From: a virus
Strand: one strand, 5' to 3'
Length of the DNA: 35,676 bases
IMG/VR virus record: IMGVR_UViG_3300032236_000554
Coordinates: 1 to 35,676 of that record
A program made the translations under genes and the position numbers. Positions 30,046 to 35,676 of the stretch are shown piece by piece (the stretch's first letter is position 1; each line of letters opens with the position of its first letter). The notes below the pieces were generated by a model, which was given only the letters and a program-made list of their open reading frames with translations, was not told the origin of the DNA and searched no databases.

Positions 30046-30362
30046 GCGTCACGACCGGCCAGGGTGATGCGCCAAACAATCGCCTGGCGGCCGCTGGCGG
30101 TCTTCTCGCGGTCGCCTGTGTCTTCGACCAACCCTTCGGCCACCAAGGCGGCACGGCGGCTTCTGATGCCCGAAGGCGAAGCGTTAGGGGCTAGGCCGGC
30201 ATGAACCGCCGTGTAATAGCGGTCAACCAGTTCTTCATCAGCCAACCGTCTGAACAGAAGGCCAAGGATTGCGTGTTGTGTCGCCGTGATGCGGCTGTCG
30301 CTGATAGAAGCGGCGGCGGCGTGGCTAGTCGACGGGTCAGTCGCGCGGGCTAGGGCGGTCAT
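30024..30362 (-). CDS. Winged-helix-like DNA-binding protein
   Basis: A 112-residue protein. The opening ATDPSTSHAAAASISDSRIT, then ITATQHAILGLLFRRLADEE, SPSGIRSRRAALVAEGLVED and GRQAIVWRITLAG follow the layout of small actinophage winged-helix proteins: helix, recognition helix, beta wing. It is a candidate regulator for the palindromic operators, but so is WhiB. ATG 30362 shares a base with the upstream stop. Confidence 0.7.
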   Translation of the reverse strand: MTALARATDPSTSHAAAASISDSRITATQHAILGLLFRRLADEELVDRYYTAVHAGLAPNASPSGIRSRRAALVAEGLVEDTGDREKTASGRQAIVWRITLAGRDAWAGWTR

Positions 30363-30613
30363 TAGTTGTCACCCTTCGCGCTCGCGGCTTTCTTCGCGTT
30401 GGCCTTGTTGAACGCCTTGATGTCACCCTTGGCGATTAGGTCGGCCGCGCTGATGATGGCGATGGCCTGACCCAGAAGGTCAACGCTCGCGTCGACAATC
30501 TTAGCCAGGGTCTTGATGCGGGTCGCCTGACGGTCGACCTGAACCTTCAACATGATGGTCGTGGTTGCCCAGGCCACGGTTACGACTGCTAGGGCGATTA
30601 GTTCGGTGTTCAT
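30362..30613 (-). CDS. Small protein with N-terminal membrane helix
   Basis: An 83-residue protein. NTELIALAVVTVAWATTTIM is a transmembrane segment or signal anchor. A helical region (RIKTLAKIVDASVDLLGQAI) and a Lys/Ala-rich tail follow. Strong ribosome binding site (AAGGAAGGCAACAA) before ATG 30613, which overlaps the upstream stop. Membrane role likely; function unknown. Confidence 0.6.
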   Translation of the reverse strand: MNTELIALAVVTVAWATTTIMLKVQVDRQATRIKTLAKIVDASVDLLGQAIAIISAADLIAKGDIKAFNKANAKKAASAKGDN

Positions 30614-30786
30614 TTGTTGCCTTCCTTCTTGTGATTTTCGTCGGCCAGGATTAGGCCGGCGACGATTGCGATGATGGTGACGCCGCCCGCCCAACCAGGG
30701 TGAACCCTGGCGAAGTCACACAGGCCGATGTAAGTCATCACGCTGATGAAGATGTAGAAGCCGTAACGGGCGATTATCTTGACCAT
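30610..30786 (-). CDS. Small two-TM membrane protein
   Basis: A 58-residue protein, MVKIIARYGFYIFISVMTYI then GLCDFARVHPGWAGG and VTIIAIVAGLILADENHKK. Two hydrophobic segments flank a short loop. The stop overlaps the next ATG (ATGA), and the two neighbouring membrane genes may act together. Phage early membrane peptides of this kind sometimes change host envelope or exclusion, but nothing here shows that. Confidence 0.6.
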   Translation of the reverse strand: MVKIIARYGFYIFISVMTYIGLCDFARVHPGWAGGVTIIAIVAGLILADENHKKEGNK

Positions 30787-30789
30787 GGG

Positions 30790-31353
30790 TTACGCCGCCA
30801 GTTCTGATTGCTTGACCATGATTAGCGTCTTCAATGAAACCGTTTCGCCCAGGCTGTTCGACCAGGTGATGTTCAACAGTTCAGCGTTGGCCGCCCATAG
30901 GTCACGAAGCGACTGTTTGGTCGTTGCGCTGGCAATCGCGTGAACGATGGCGTCGCGTTCTTCGTCGGTCATGTTCGCCGGCTTCGGGGCTGGCGGGGTG
31001 ACGCCGCGTTCGGCTTTTGCCATTTCTTCACGGGTGGTTCGTTTAGAACCTGAGTAGCCCGCGTTGGCCAGGCCGCGGCCGATTGCGCTGGTTTCACAGG
31101 TTTCAAGGGCGGCCGTCTTCTGTGCCATGCCCGCGCCGTCGATTTCGAAGGCCAGGCCGGTGGCCTTAGCCAAACCTTGCGCCTGGTCGATTGCCGACAG
31201 GTAGATGGTTGCTTCGACGACCCAGGTTGACACCTGACGGTCTTGGATGGTTGTCAGGTTGCGGGTGATGATGCGACCGTCTGGGTTGTCGACATAGAAC
31301 CGCGCGATGCGTTCTTCGACTGTTTCGTAGTTTTCAAGGTTGAAGTTTGCCAT
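30790..31353 (-). CDS. Conserved actinophage protein, possible recombination or DNA-binding accessory
   Basis: A 187-residue protein. Recognisable parts are NYETVEERIARFYVDNPDGR, a beta region (VSTWVVEATIYLSA), and ETCETSAIGRGLANAGYSGS, a T-S-A-I-G-R motif conserved among phage proteins often found near annealing or nuclease genes. The C-terminal half is helical (ATTKQSLRDLWAANAELLN). Strong ribosome binding site (ACGGAAGGCAAAAC). An ERF-like single-strand annealing role is possible, but I cannot confirm it. Confidence 0.55.
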   Translation of the reverse strand: MANFNLENYETVEERIARFYVDNPDGRIITRNLTTIQDRQVSTWVVEATIYLSAIDQAQGLAKATGLAFEIDGAGMAQKTAALETCETSAIGRGLANAGYSGSKRTTREEMAKAERGVTPPAPKPANMTDEERDAIVHAIASATTKQSLRDLWAANAELLNITWSNSLGETVSLKTLIMVKQSELAA

Positions 31354-31380
31354 GATGTTTTGCCTTCCGTTGGGTTTGGG

Positions 31381-31620
31381 TTAGTTGGTTGGTGCGTGGT
31401 CAGGGATTAGTTCGATGAACCAACCGATGCCGGCTTCGTGGCAGGGCATCCAAGTTGCCGCCGCGATTGCGTGACGGTTGAACTTGTTGGCCTGACGCTG
31501 GGCTGACGAACGGTTGGCGTAGGTCTTGATGATGACCTGGCCGTCGGGGCTGACCGATGCGTATCGGGTTGGTGCGGTGTTTGCGAACGCGATGTCGAAC
31601 GCGGTGTTGGTGTTGCTCAT
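31381..31620 (-). CDS. Small protein of unknown function
   Basis: A 79-residue protein from ATG 31620, fixed by AAGGAAGGCAACAAA; the frame extends upstream into the previous gene but without a start signal. MSNTNTAFDIAFANTAPTRY, a basic Arg/Gln/Asn helix and a C-terminal GIGWFIELIPDHAP. Not recognised. Confidence 0.6.
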   Translation of the reverse strand: MSNTNTAFDIAFANTAPTRYASVSPDGQVIIKTYANRSSAQRQANKFNRHAIAAATWMPCHEAGIGWFIELIPDHAPTN

Positions 31621-31648
31621 TTTGTTGCCTTCCTTGTTGGGGTTTGGG

Positions 31649-32002
31649 TTATGCGGTGCGGGTGACGATGGCCGACTTGCCAAGAAGGGCGACGATGCTG
31701 TCCTTCTGGTCTTGGGTTAGGTTCTCCATGCTCACGGTGAAGCGAAGGCCTTCTGGCTTGACTGGGTAACGGTGTTCAATCATCGCGCGGGTCATGTTGA
31801 CACAGTCTTCGTAACCGTTTTCGTCGATTGACCAAACGGTGAAACCCGTGTGGTTGTAGCCGCGGCCGTCAGGCCATGATGCGCGCTTGCCGATGGTGAT
31901 GGTCTTCTTGCCGTTGCGGTTGGTGAAGATTGCGCCGGTCTGGATGTCTGACCAGTCGTAGTTTGGCTTGGTGATTGCTTGGGTCTTAGTTGCGTTGCTC
32001 AT
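31649..32002 (-). CDS. Protein of unknown function, first gene behind module C
   Basis: A 117-residue protein. The centre is beta-rich (DIQTGAIFTNRNGKKTITIG, then GRGYNHTGFTVWSIDENGY) and the C-terminus helical (NLTQDQKDSIVALLGKS). Strong ribosome binding site (ACGGAAGGCAAACCA) before ATG 32002. Not recognised; expected to be expressed from promoter module C. Confidence 0.6.
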   Translation of the reverse strand: MSNATKTQAITKPNYDWSDIQTGAIFTNRNGKKTITIGKRASWPDGRGYNHTGFTVWSIDENGYEDCVNMTRAMIEHRYPVKPEGLRFTVSMENLTQDQKDSIVALLGKSAIVTRTA

Positions 32003-32125
32003 TGGTTTGCCTTCCGTTGTTTGACCGAACCGTTTGGTTCATGTATCTACTATGGCATACATGAACCGATTGGTTCTACACATTCACGAAACTATTTTGA
32101 TAACAGTTTCATAACGGTCAAACTA
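32003..32125 (-). promoter_or_regulatory. Promoter/operator module C, with two full operators
   Basis: Third copy, and the most complete. Palindrome 1 is CGAACC-GTTT-GGTTCA (32026-32041). Palindrome 2 is TGAACC-GATT-GGTTCT (32062-32077), 36 bp away. The paired GTTAT boxes lie at 32097-32115 (plus strand TTGATAACAG then TTTCATAAC). In modules A and B the second operator is degenerate. Spacing is 39 bp TGTAG-to-palindrome and 35 bp GTTAT-to-TGTAG. It probably drives the 32002-26774 operon. Confidence 0.78.
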
Positions 32126-32163
32126 GCGGCAACCACCGACATCGTGCTACTCTGGGCATGCGC

Positions 32164-32237
32164 CCCGTCGGCGACGGGCAACGACAACCGCGCCCCCGCA
32201 ACCGTCGTTAGCAGATACCGCCGGCGGGGCTTCTAAC
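32164..32237 (-). terminator. Cluster of hairpins downstream of the metallophosphoesterase gene
   Basis: Three inverted repeats follow each other: GTTAG/CTAAC (32207-32211 with 32233-32237) enclosing the palindrome CCGCCGGCGG (32218-32227); AACGAC/GTCGTT (32080-type arms at 32180-32185 and 32204-32209); and CCCGTC-GGC-GACGGG (32164-32178). None has a clear T-tract. The first two share bases, so they exclude each other, as in an attenuator. It probably ends the upstream transcript or shapes the module C leader. Confidence 0.45.
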
Positions 32238-32239
32238 TT

Positions 32240-33265
32240 CTAAGCGTCTAACCAAACCTTGTAACCGGCCGTCACGCGACCCTTGACCGGGTCAATGAAG
32301 TGAAGACGCTGTGACGGTGTCGCGCTCGCGGCCAACATGACCCCGGCGTAACGGTTGTCGCTCTCAGTCGACCCGGTTTGATAAACCGAACCCAGGCCGT
32401 TAGGTAACGCCCATTCGTTATGAGTGTGGAAGTGGCCAATGTAAACATCACGGAACTGCCACGGGTATGCGCCCGATTGCCAACGCGCGATGTGCTGAAC
32501 GATTGCGCCAGGCGACGCGAAACCGTTGCGACCGATTTCATCACCGTGAAGAACCAGGGCGCGGTAGTTGCCGATTTCAAGACGCTGAACATCTTCGGGC
32601 GACGGTGGGAACTCCAACCGCTTTTCGCCGGCCAGAAGTTGACGCGCCAGTTCGTAACACATTCGGTCGAAGTTGTCAGACCTTGGCACATTGTCACGCT
32701 TCGAACCAATGCGGCCATGGTTGCCCCATTCGGCGACGACCTTGACCGTTTCGTAGTTGGCCAGGGCGACCCTGATGACATCAACAATCAGACGCGAAAC
32801 ATTCACATACTGTTCGAAGATGGTCGCGTCGATTTCGTGCGCCTGGCTTGGGAAGTTGAACAGGCCTTCCACCATGTCGCCGCCGAACGCGATGACGCAA
32901 TCTTTGACCGGGTGGTCTGCCCGCTGTATGTCTGTAATCGCGACGGCCTTTTGTGTGAACCGAAGAACGCGTTCGCGCATGACTTCGCTGTTGTATGACG
33001 CCGTCTTCTTTGCGCCTTGCCAGTCGGTCATGTGCCACAGGGCAACTTCGCCGCCTTTGCGTTTGTCTTTGTTTGGGGTTGGCACAGGTGGCACACGACC
33101 CATTGACAACATGGCATCGAACGCGGCCGACTGGGTCACTTCGACCAGGTGTTCGGTTCGGTCTTTTGCTTTTAGTAAGTCACGCTGTGCGTGGCGCAAC
33201 GCCTTCCGCAATAGTTGAACATCTTCCGCTTCGGGTTCTGGCGGGGTCATTAGGTCGTCAAGCAT
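32240..33265 (-). CDS. Metallophosphoesterase (calcineurin-like / SbcD-like)
   Basis: A 341-residue protein. The metal-binding motifs of the family are all present: WHMTDWQ (H78, D81), FGGDMVEG (D130), EWGNHGR (N182, H183), VLHGDE (H240) and IGHFHTH (H278, H280). The N-terminal 60 residues are a coiled coil. In actinophages such proteins are predicted DNA phosphoesterases or exonucleases. It overlaps the small HTH-like gene by 8 nt. Catalytic competence is well supported; the substrate is not known. Confidence 0.82.
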   Translation of the reverse strand: MLDDLMTPPEPEAEDVQLLRKALRHAQRDLLKAKDRTEHLVEVTQSAAFDAMLSMGRVPPVPTPNKDKRKGGEVALWHMTDWQGAKKTASYNSEVMRERVLRFTQKAVAITDIQRADHPVKDCVIAFGGDMVEGLFNFPSQAHEIDATIFEQYVNVSRLIVDVIRVALANYETVKVVAEWGNHGRIGSKRDNVPRSDNFDRMCYELARQLLAGEKRLEFPPSPEDVQRLEIGNYRALVLHGDEIGRNGFASPGAIVQHIARWQSGAYPWQFRDVYIGHFHTHNEWALPNGLGSVYQTGSTESDNRYAGVMLAASATPSQRLHFIDPVKGRVTAGYKVWLDA

Positions 33266-33500
33266 CGTTGGCCATTCTCGCGCATGAACACAACTTCGCG
33301 CGGTGTTGTTTGATTGCGAACCGGCTCAGGTTGATGCCCTTCGCCGACAGGGCGGCTTCTAAGCCTGTGAACGACCAGGCTGGGTTCATAACCGCTTCGA
33401 CCAAGATGGTGGCGTCAGCGGGGTCAAGGGTGGACGCTATGGTGCGAACCAGACACGGGTGGACAATCTTCTTTGGTTTTAGGTCGTCAAGTAAACCCAT
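33258..33500 (-). CDS. Small HTH-like protein upstream of the metallophosphoesterase
   Basis: An 80-residue protein. GLLDDLKPKKIVHPCLVRTI, then DPADATILVEAVMNPAWSFT and GLEAALSAKGINLSRFAIKQ, ending HRAKLCSCAR. The second half reads like a helix-turn-helix and matches a small family that often precedes phosphoesterase or RuvC-type genes in actinophages. Strong ribosome binding site (ACGGAAGGCTAAAAA). DNA binding is inferred. Confidence 0.65.
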   Translation of the reverse strand: MGLLDDLKPKKIVHPCLVRTIASTLDPADATILVEAVMNPAWSFTGLEAALSAKGINLSRFAIKQHRAKLCSCARMANDA

Positions 33501-33562
33501 TTTTTAGCCTTCCGTTTTATGCCGGCGTATGTCGACAGTTTTACGCTACACGAACCTGGCCG

Positions 33563-33799
33563 CTACGACCAAGTGATTGTCTTCAAGGTGTTGGTGTTAT
33601 CCATGGCGCGAAGCGTGTTTGTGGTCGTGTTCAGCCAGATGTCGCCAGGCCGGAACGCGCCCGCATTGAACGCCGCCGTTTCTTCGGTGGTCGTCATCAA
33701 CGCGGCCGTGAACCGTTTCGAAGTTTCAAGTTTCAACACGCGCATGTCTAGGGCGTTGAATAATGATTGAAGACTGGCTGGCAGATTTACGAATGGCAT
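33563..33799 (-). CDS. Small tail-associated protein
   Basis: A 78-residue protein. The middle FRPGDIWLNTTTNTLRAMDN is the GDIW...TTNTLR pattern found in short domains on phage tail fibres and minor tail proteins. The N-terminus is helical (LPASLQSLFNALDMRVLKLE). Good ribosome binding site (AGGAGTGAC) before ATG 33799. It follows the minor tail gene and closes the tail/lysis group. Confidence 0.6.
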   Translation of the reverse strand: MPFVNLPASLQSLFNALDMRVLKLETSKRFTAALMTTTEETAAFNAGAFRPGDIWLNTTTNTLRAMDNTNTLKTITWS

Positions 33800-33806
33800 G
33801 TCACTC

Positions 33807-34892
33807 CTAAGTTGTTGGCAGGGTCAAGGTCAGGGTCACGCGTTCCGCGCTGTTTTCACCCGGCGTCACATTCAACGCAACCAGGCGGTAGACCTGGTCA
33901 AGCCCGCCAGGGAAGAAGTCGTCAGTAATGCGAACACGCATGTCGTCACCAACCTGGTATGAACCGAACACCGGGTCAACATAAGGCGGGGCGACAATCG
34001 TCAGCGTCGTCGGTGGATAAGACACGGCCGCCAACTGACCCGCGGCCAGGTTGCTCAGAAGTGTGTTGTCGATGATGTCGCCGAAGTTTGCGCTGTCTTC
34101 AAGTTTTGGCCAACCCGCCGTCAACTTTGCCGTGTCGGTCGACAACTTGGGGCTGTTCTGGTTATACGCGCCGGTCACGAACAGGCTGTTCGCCGCGATT
34201 GAACCGTCTTCTGGGTATTGGTATTCGACGATGTTGCCCGAAGGGAACTCCCAAACTGGGGCGGCCGGGTTCGTCGCTGAATAGCGTGTGCCGGCTTTTG
34301 GTGACGCCATGTTCAAGGTCTTCGCCGGGTTGCCCGCGCCGTCATAAGCGACGCTGATGTTGAAGTCGAACCCGTTCGTGGCGCGCGAGATGTCAAGCAA
34401 CGCCTGGTAAACGGTTTTCAGTTCATAGTTGAAGAAGGTTCGGTTCAGGGTAACGCCCGAAGTTACCGACGGGGTGATGACGCCGATGTTGCCATTCGTC
34501 GCGCCTTGGGCGTCGTTGATTAGCGTGTTCGCGATTGTGAACTGGTCGACGCCGGTGAAGACCTGGGTCTTAGTAATGCGTCGCCGTTCGAAGTAACTCT
34601 CAAACTCACGACCGGCCAGGCTGATGTGTTGGTCGGCTGAGTTGTAAGACCGCGACCACAGAACCCCGCCCCAAACTAGCGACCCGTTTCGGTCGATGTA
34701 GATGGCCGTTCGCCCTGGAATGGTGGCCGCTTGAACATTGAAGCCCGCGGCGTTCGCGCCCGATAGAAGGATTGACCCGCTGAACGAACCGGCCGCGTTT
34801 AGTTGCTGAGTGAAGTTGACGCCGGTGACTGGCAGTTCGGCCAGAATGTTGTTCGTCAATAGGTCAGCGAACAGGTAGCGGTAAGTAGTCAT
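33807..34892 (-). CDS. Minor tail protein (ReqiPepy6 gp37-like hub candidate)
   Basis: A 361-residue protein. The opening YRYLFADLLTNNILAELPVT, then GRTAIYIDRNGSLVWGGVLW and AGREFESYFERRRI, is the signature of actinophage baseplate or hub proteins. The C-terminus ends YRLVALNVTPGENSAERVTL. It probably forms part of the tail tip. It is separated from the main tail genes by the lysis genes, or by the window edge if the genome is circular. Little ribosome-binding sequence is visible before ATG 34892. Confidence 0.75.
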   Translation of the reverse strand: MTTYRYLFADLLTNNILAELPVTGVNFTQQLNAAGSFSGSILLSGANAAGFNVQAATIPGRTAIYIDRNGSLVWGGVLWSRSYNSADQHISLAGREFESYFERRRITKTQVFTGVDQFTIANTLINDAQGATNGNIGVITPSVTSGVTLNRTFFNYELKTVYQALLDISRATNGFDFNISVAYDGAGNPAKTLNMASPKAGTRYSATNPAAPVWEFPSGNIVEYQYPEDGSIAANSLFVTGAYNQNSPKLSTDTAKLTAGWPKLEDSANFGDIIDNTLLSNLAAGQLAAVSYPPTTLTIVAPPYVDPVFGSYQVGDDMRVRITDDFFPGGLDQVYRLVALNVTPGENSAERVTLTLTLPTT

Positions 34893-34913
34893 AAGACTAG
34901 GGTATCGGGTTCG

Positions 34914-35195
34914 TTACGCCTTGTCGCGTTCTTCTTGAACCTTCTGAACGGCATCGTTGACGGCCGCCGAAACGGTGTCGGTTGATGCCTGGCCGGTGGT
35001 TGCGATTGCGTAACCGATTGCGCCGATGATACCGACCATAAGTGTTCCCCAGGCAATCAAGATACCCATGAACGGGTTGCCGGTGGCTAGTGCGCCAACA
35101 CCGGCTGAACCGCCAAGAATGAACAGGAACAGACCGAAGCCGCGCCAAACCAATGAACCGAACACGGCCAACACTTCTTTGATGCGCGCCTTCAT
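34914..35195 (-). CDS. Holin candidate, two-TM membrane protein
   Basis: A 93-residue protein. Two hydrophobic segments: about 10-36 (WRGFGLFLFILGGSAGVGAL) and 42-66 (MGILIAWGTLMVGIIGAIGY). A charged C-terminal tail follows (DAVQKVQEERDKA). Immediately after the lysin gene, with TGATG overlap. Size, topology and location fit a holin that makes the membrane holes releasing the lysin; this is inference. Confidence 0.7.
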   Translation of the reverse strand: MKARIKEVLAVFGSLVWRGFGLFLFILGGSAGVGALATGNPFMGILIAWGTLMVGIIGAIGYAIATTGQASTDTVSAAVNDAVQKVQEERDKA

Positions 35196-35676
35196 CAGAC
35201 GGCCACCGATGCGGGGGCTGGGGCGGCGTGTGCGGCCGCTTGCTCAGGGTGAACGACTGGCACAACCGAAACTGGGGCGGCGAAGGTCACAGGGCGACCG
35301 AAGCCGGTTATCCACTTTGCGCCGACGGTGTTTAGGGTCACGATGCCAGGGATGACTTTGCCGGTGTCAGCCGACACATAGGTGACAGTCTTAGCCTTCG
35401 GGTCGACGCTGATGACCATGCCAATGTGGTCGGTGTTGGTGTTCTTACCGATGCCTTTGCCGCTTTCCCAGTCGAAGATGACGGCGTCGCCAGGCTGAAC
35501 GCCAACGAAGTCGGTGTGCCAAGTTTTGTTGTGAAGACACAGGTCACGAACGACATGACATGAAACTTGAACGGGTCGAAGACCGCTGATGTAAGAATAA
35601 GCCAACGCGCAATCGTAGAAGCCTTTGATGCGGTTCGGGAAGCCGGCAGTCTTGCCGTTTAGCCAAGGCAGTTCAG
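35195..35676 (-). CDS. CHAP-domain lysin, 5' end cut by the right edge
   Basis: The frame is open to the window edge (ELPWLNGKTAGFPNRIKGFY, then DCALAYSYISG), so the gene starts outside; a TTG at 35605 is only an internal leucine. The CHAP core shows a probable catalytic Cys in FYDCALAYS, then GDAVIFDWESGKG and the catalytic His in NTDHIGMVIS. CHAP enzymes cut peptidoglycan peptide bonds. The C-terminus is Ala/Pro/Val-rich. It overlaps the holin candidate by one base. The 11 codons at the left edge may be its N-terminus. Confidence 0.8.
   Translation of the reverse strand, partial: ELPWLNGKTAGFPNRIKGFYDCALAYSYISGLRPVQVSCHVVRDLCLHNKTWHTDFVGVQPGDAVIFDWESGKGIGKNTNTDHIGMVISVDPKAKTVTYVSADTGKVIPGIVTLNTVGAKWITGFGRPVTFAAPVSVVPVVHPEQAAAHAAPAPASVAV

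Noticed and set aside
32420-32998. Plus-strand open frame of 192 codons
   Set aside because: It is antisense to the metallophosphoesterase, whose catalytic motifs are intact on the minus strand.
35195-35605. Lysin starting at TTG 35605
   Set aside because: The frame stays open to the window edge with good protein sequence, including the likely catalytic cysteine just upstream of this TTG, so the TTG is internal.
1-35676. Very frequent GGCCAGG/CCTGGCC words
   Set aside because: They mostly come from the favoured codon pair CTG-GCC (Leu-Ala) and related pairs, not from a spaced signal.
1-35676. CRISPR array, integrase or attachment site
   Set aside because: No regularly spaced repeats and no recombinase motif seen; nothing supports lysogeny in this window.

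Overview
The window looks like most or all of the genome of a tailed siphovirus (long non-contractile tail) that infects an actinobacterium. The evidence for the host is a phage-encoded WhiB-family protein, GC-rich DNA with C/G-ending codons, and several small-gene families typical of actinophages. Every protein-coding gene I can support is on the minus strand, so transcription runs from high to low coordinates. I saw no tRNA, integrase, CRISPR array or insertion sequence, and no DNA polymerase, primase or replicative helicase.

Layout in the direction of transcription. (1) 35676-33563: a CHAP lysin cut by the right edge, a two-TM holin candidate, a minor tail protein and a small tail-associated protein. 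(2) 33500-32240: a small HTH-like protein and a metallophosphoesterase. (3) 32125-26774: an operon of mostly small genes (zinc ribbons, membrane peptides, HTH, HNH-like) ending in a C5-cytosine methyltransferase split over two overlapping frames. (4) 26773-26181: the only long non-coding stretch, with a promoter module, hairpins and a possible short plus-strand RNA. (5) 26180-18152: recombination genes (Cas4-like nuclease, RusA, SSB, PD-(D/E)XK-like), WhiB, then ParB-like, TET/JBP-like dioxygenase and P-loop kinase genes, then small and large terminase. (6) 18151-17229: a short operon behind another promoter module, closed by a terminator. (7) 17107-1: portal, MuF-zincin fusion, ParB-like protein, protease/scaffold, major capsid, connectors, major tail protein, frameshifted tail chaperones, tape measure, distal tail protein, receptor-binding candidate, a coiled-coil membrane protein, and the first 11 codons of a gene that may be the lysin whose remainder is at the right edge.

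The most interesting content has four parts. First, the methyltransferase together with the TET/JBP-like oxygenase, ParB-like and kinase genes suggests a pathway that methylates, oxidises and perhaps phosphorylates cytosines in phage DNA. Second, the genome appears to lack GATC, AGCT, ACGT and TGCA altogether; codon choice and even dipeptide choice are bent to avoid them. Third, the methyltransferase halves overlap so that both frames carry family motifs. Fourth, three intergenic regions share a promoter/operator module of about 115 bp with almost fixed internal spacing. The modification pathway and the missing tetranucleotides together suggest strong restriction pressure from the host.

Functions are assigned by reading motifs, not by database search. 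Counts of absent words were made by eye.
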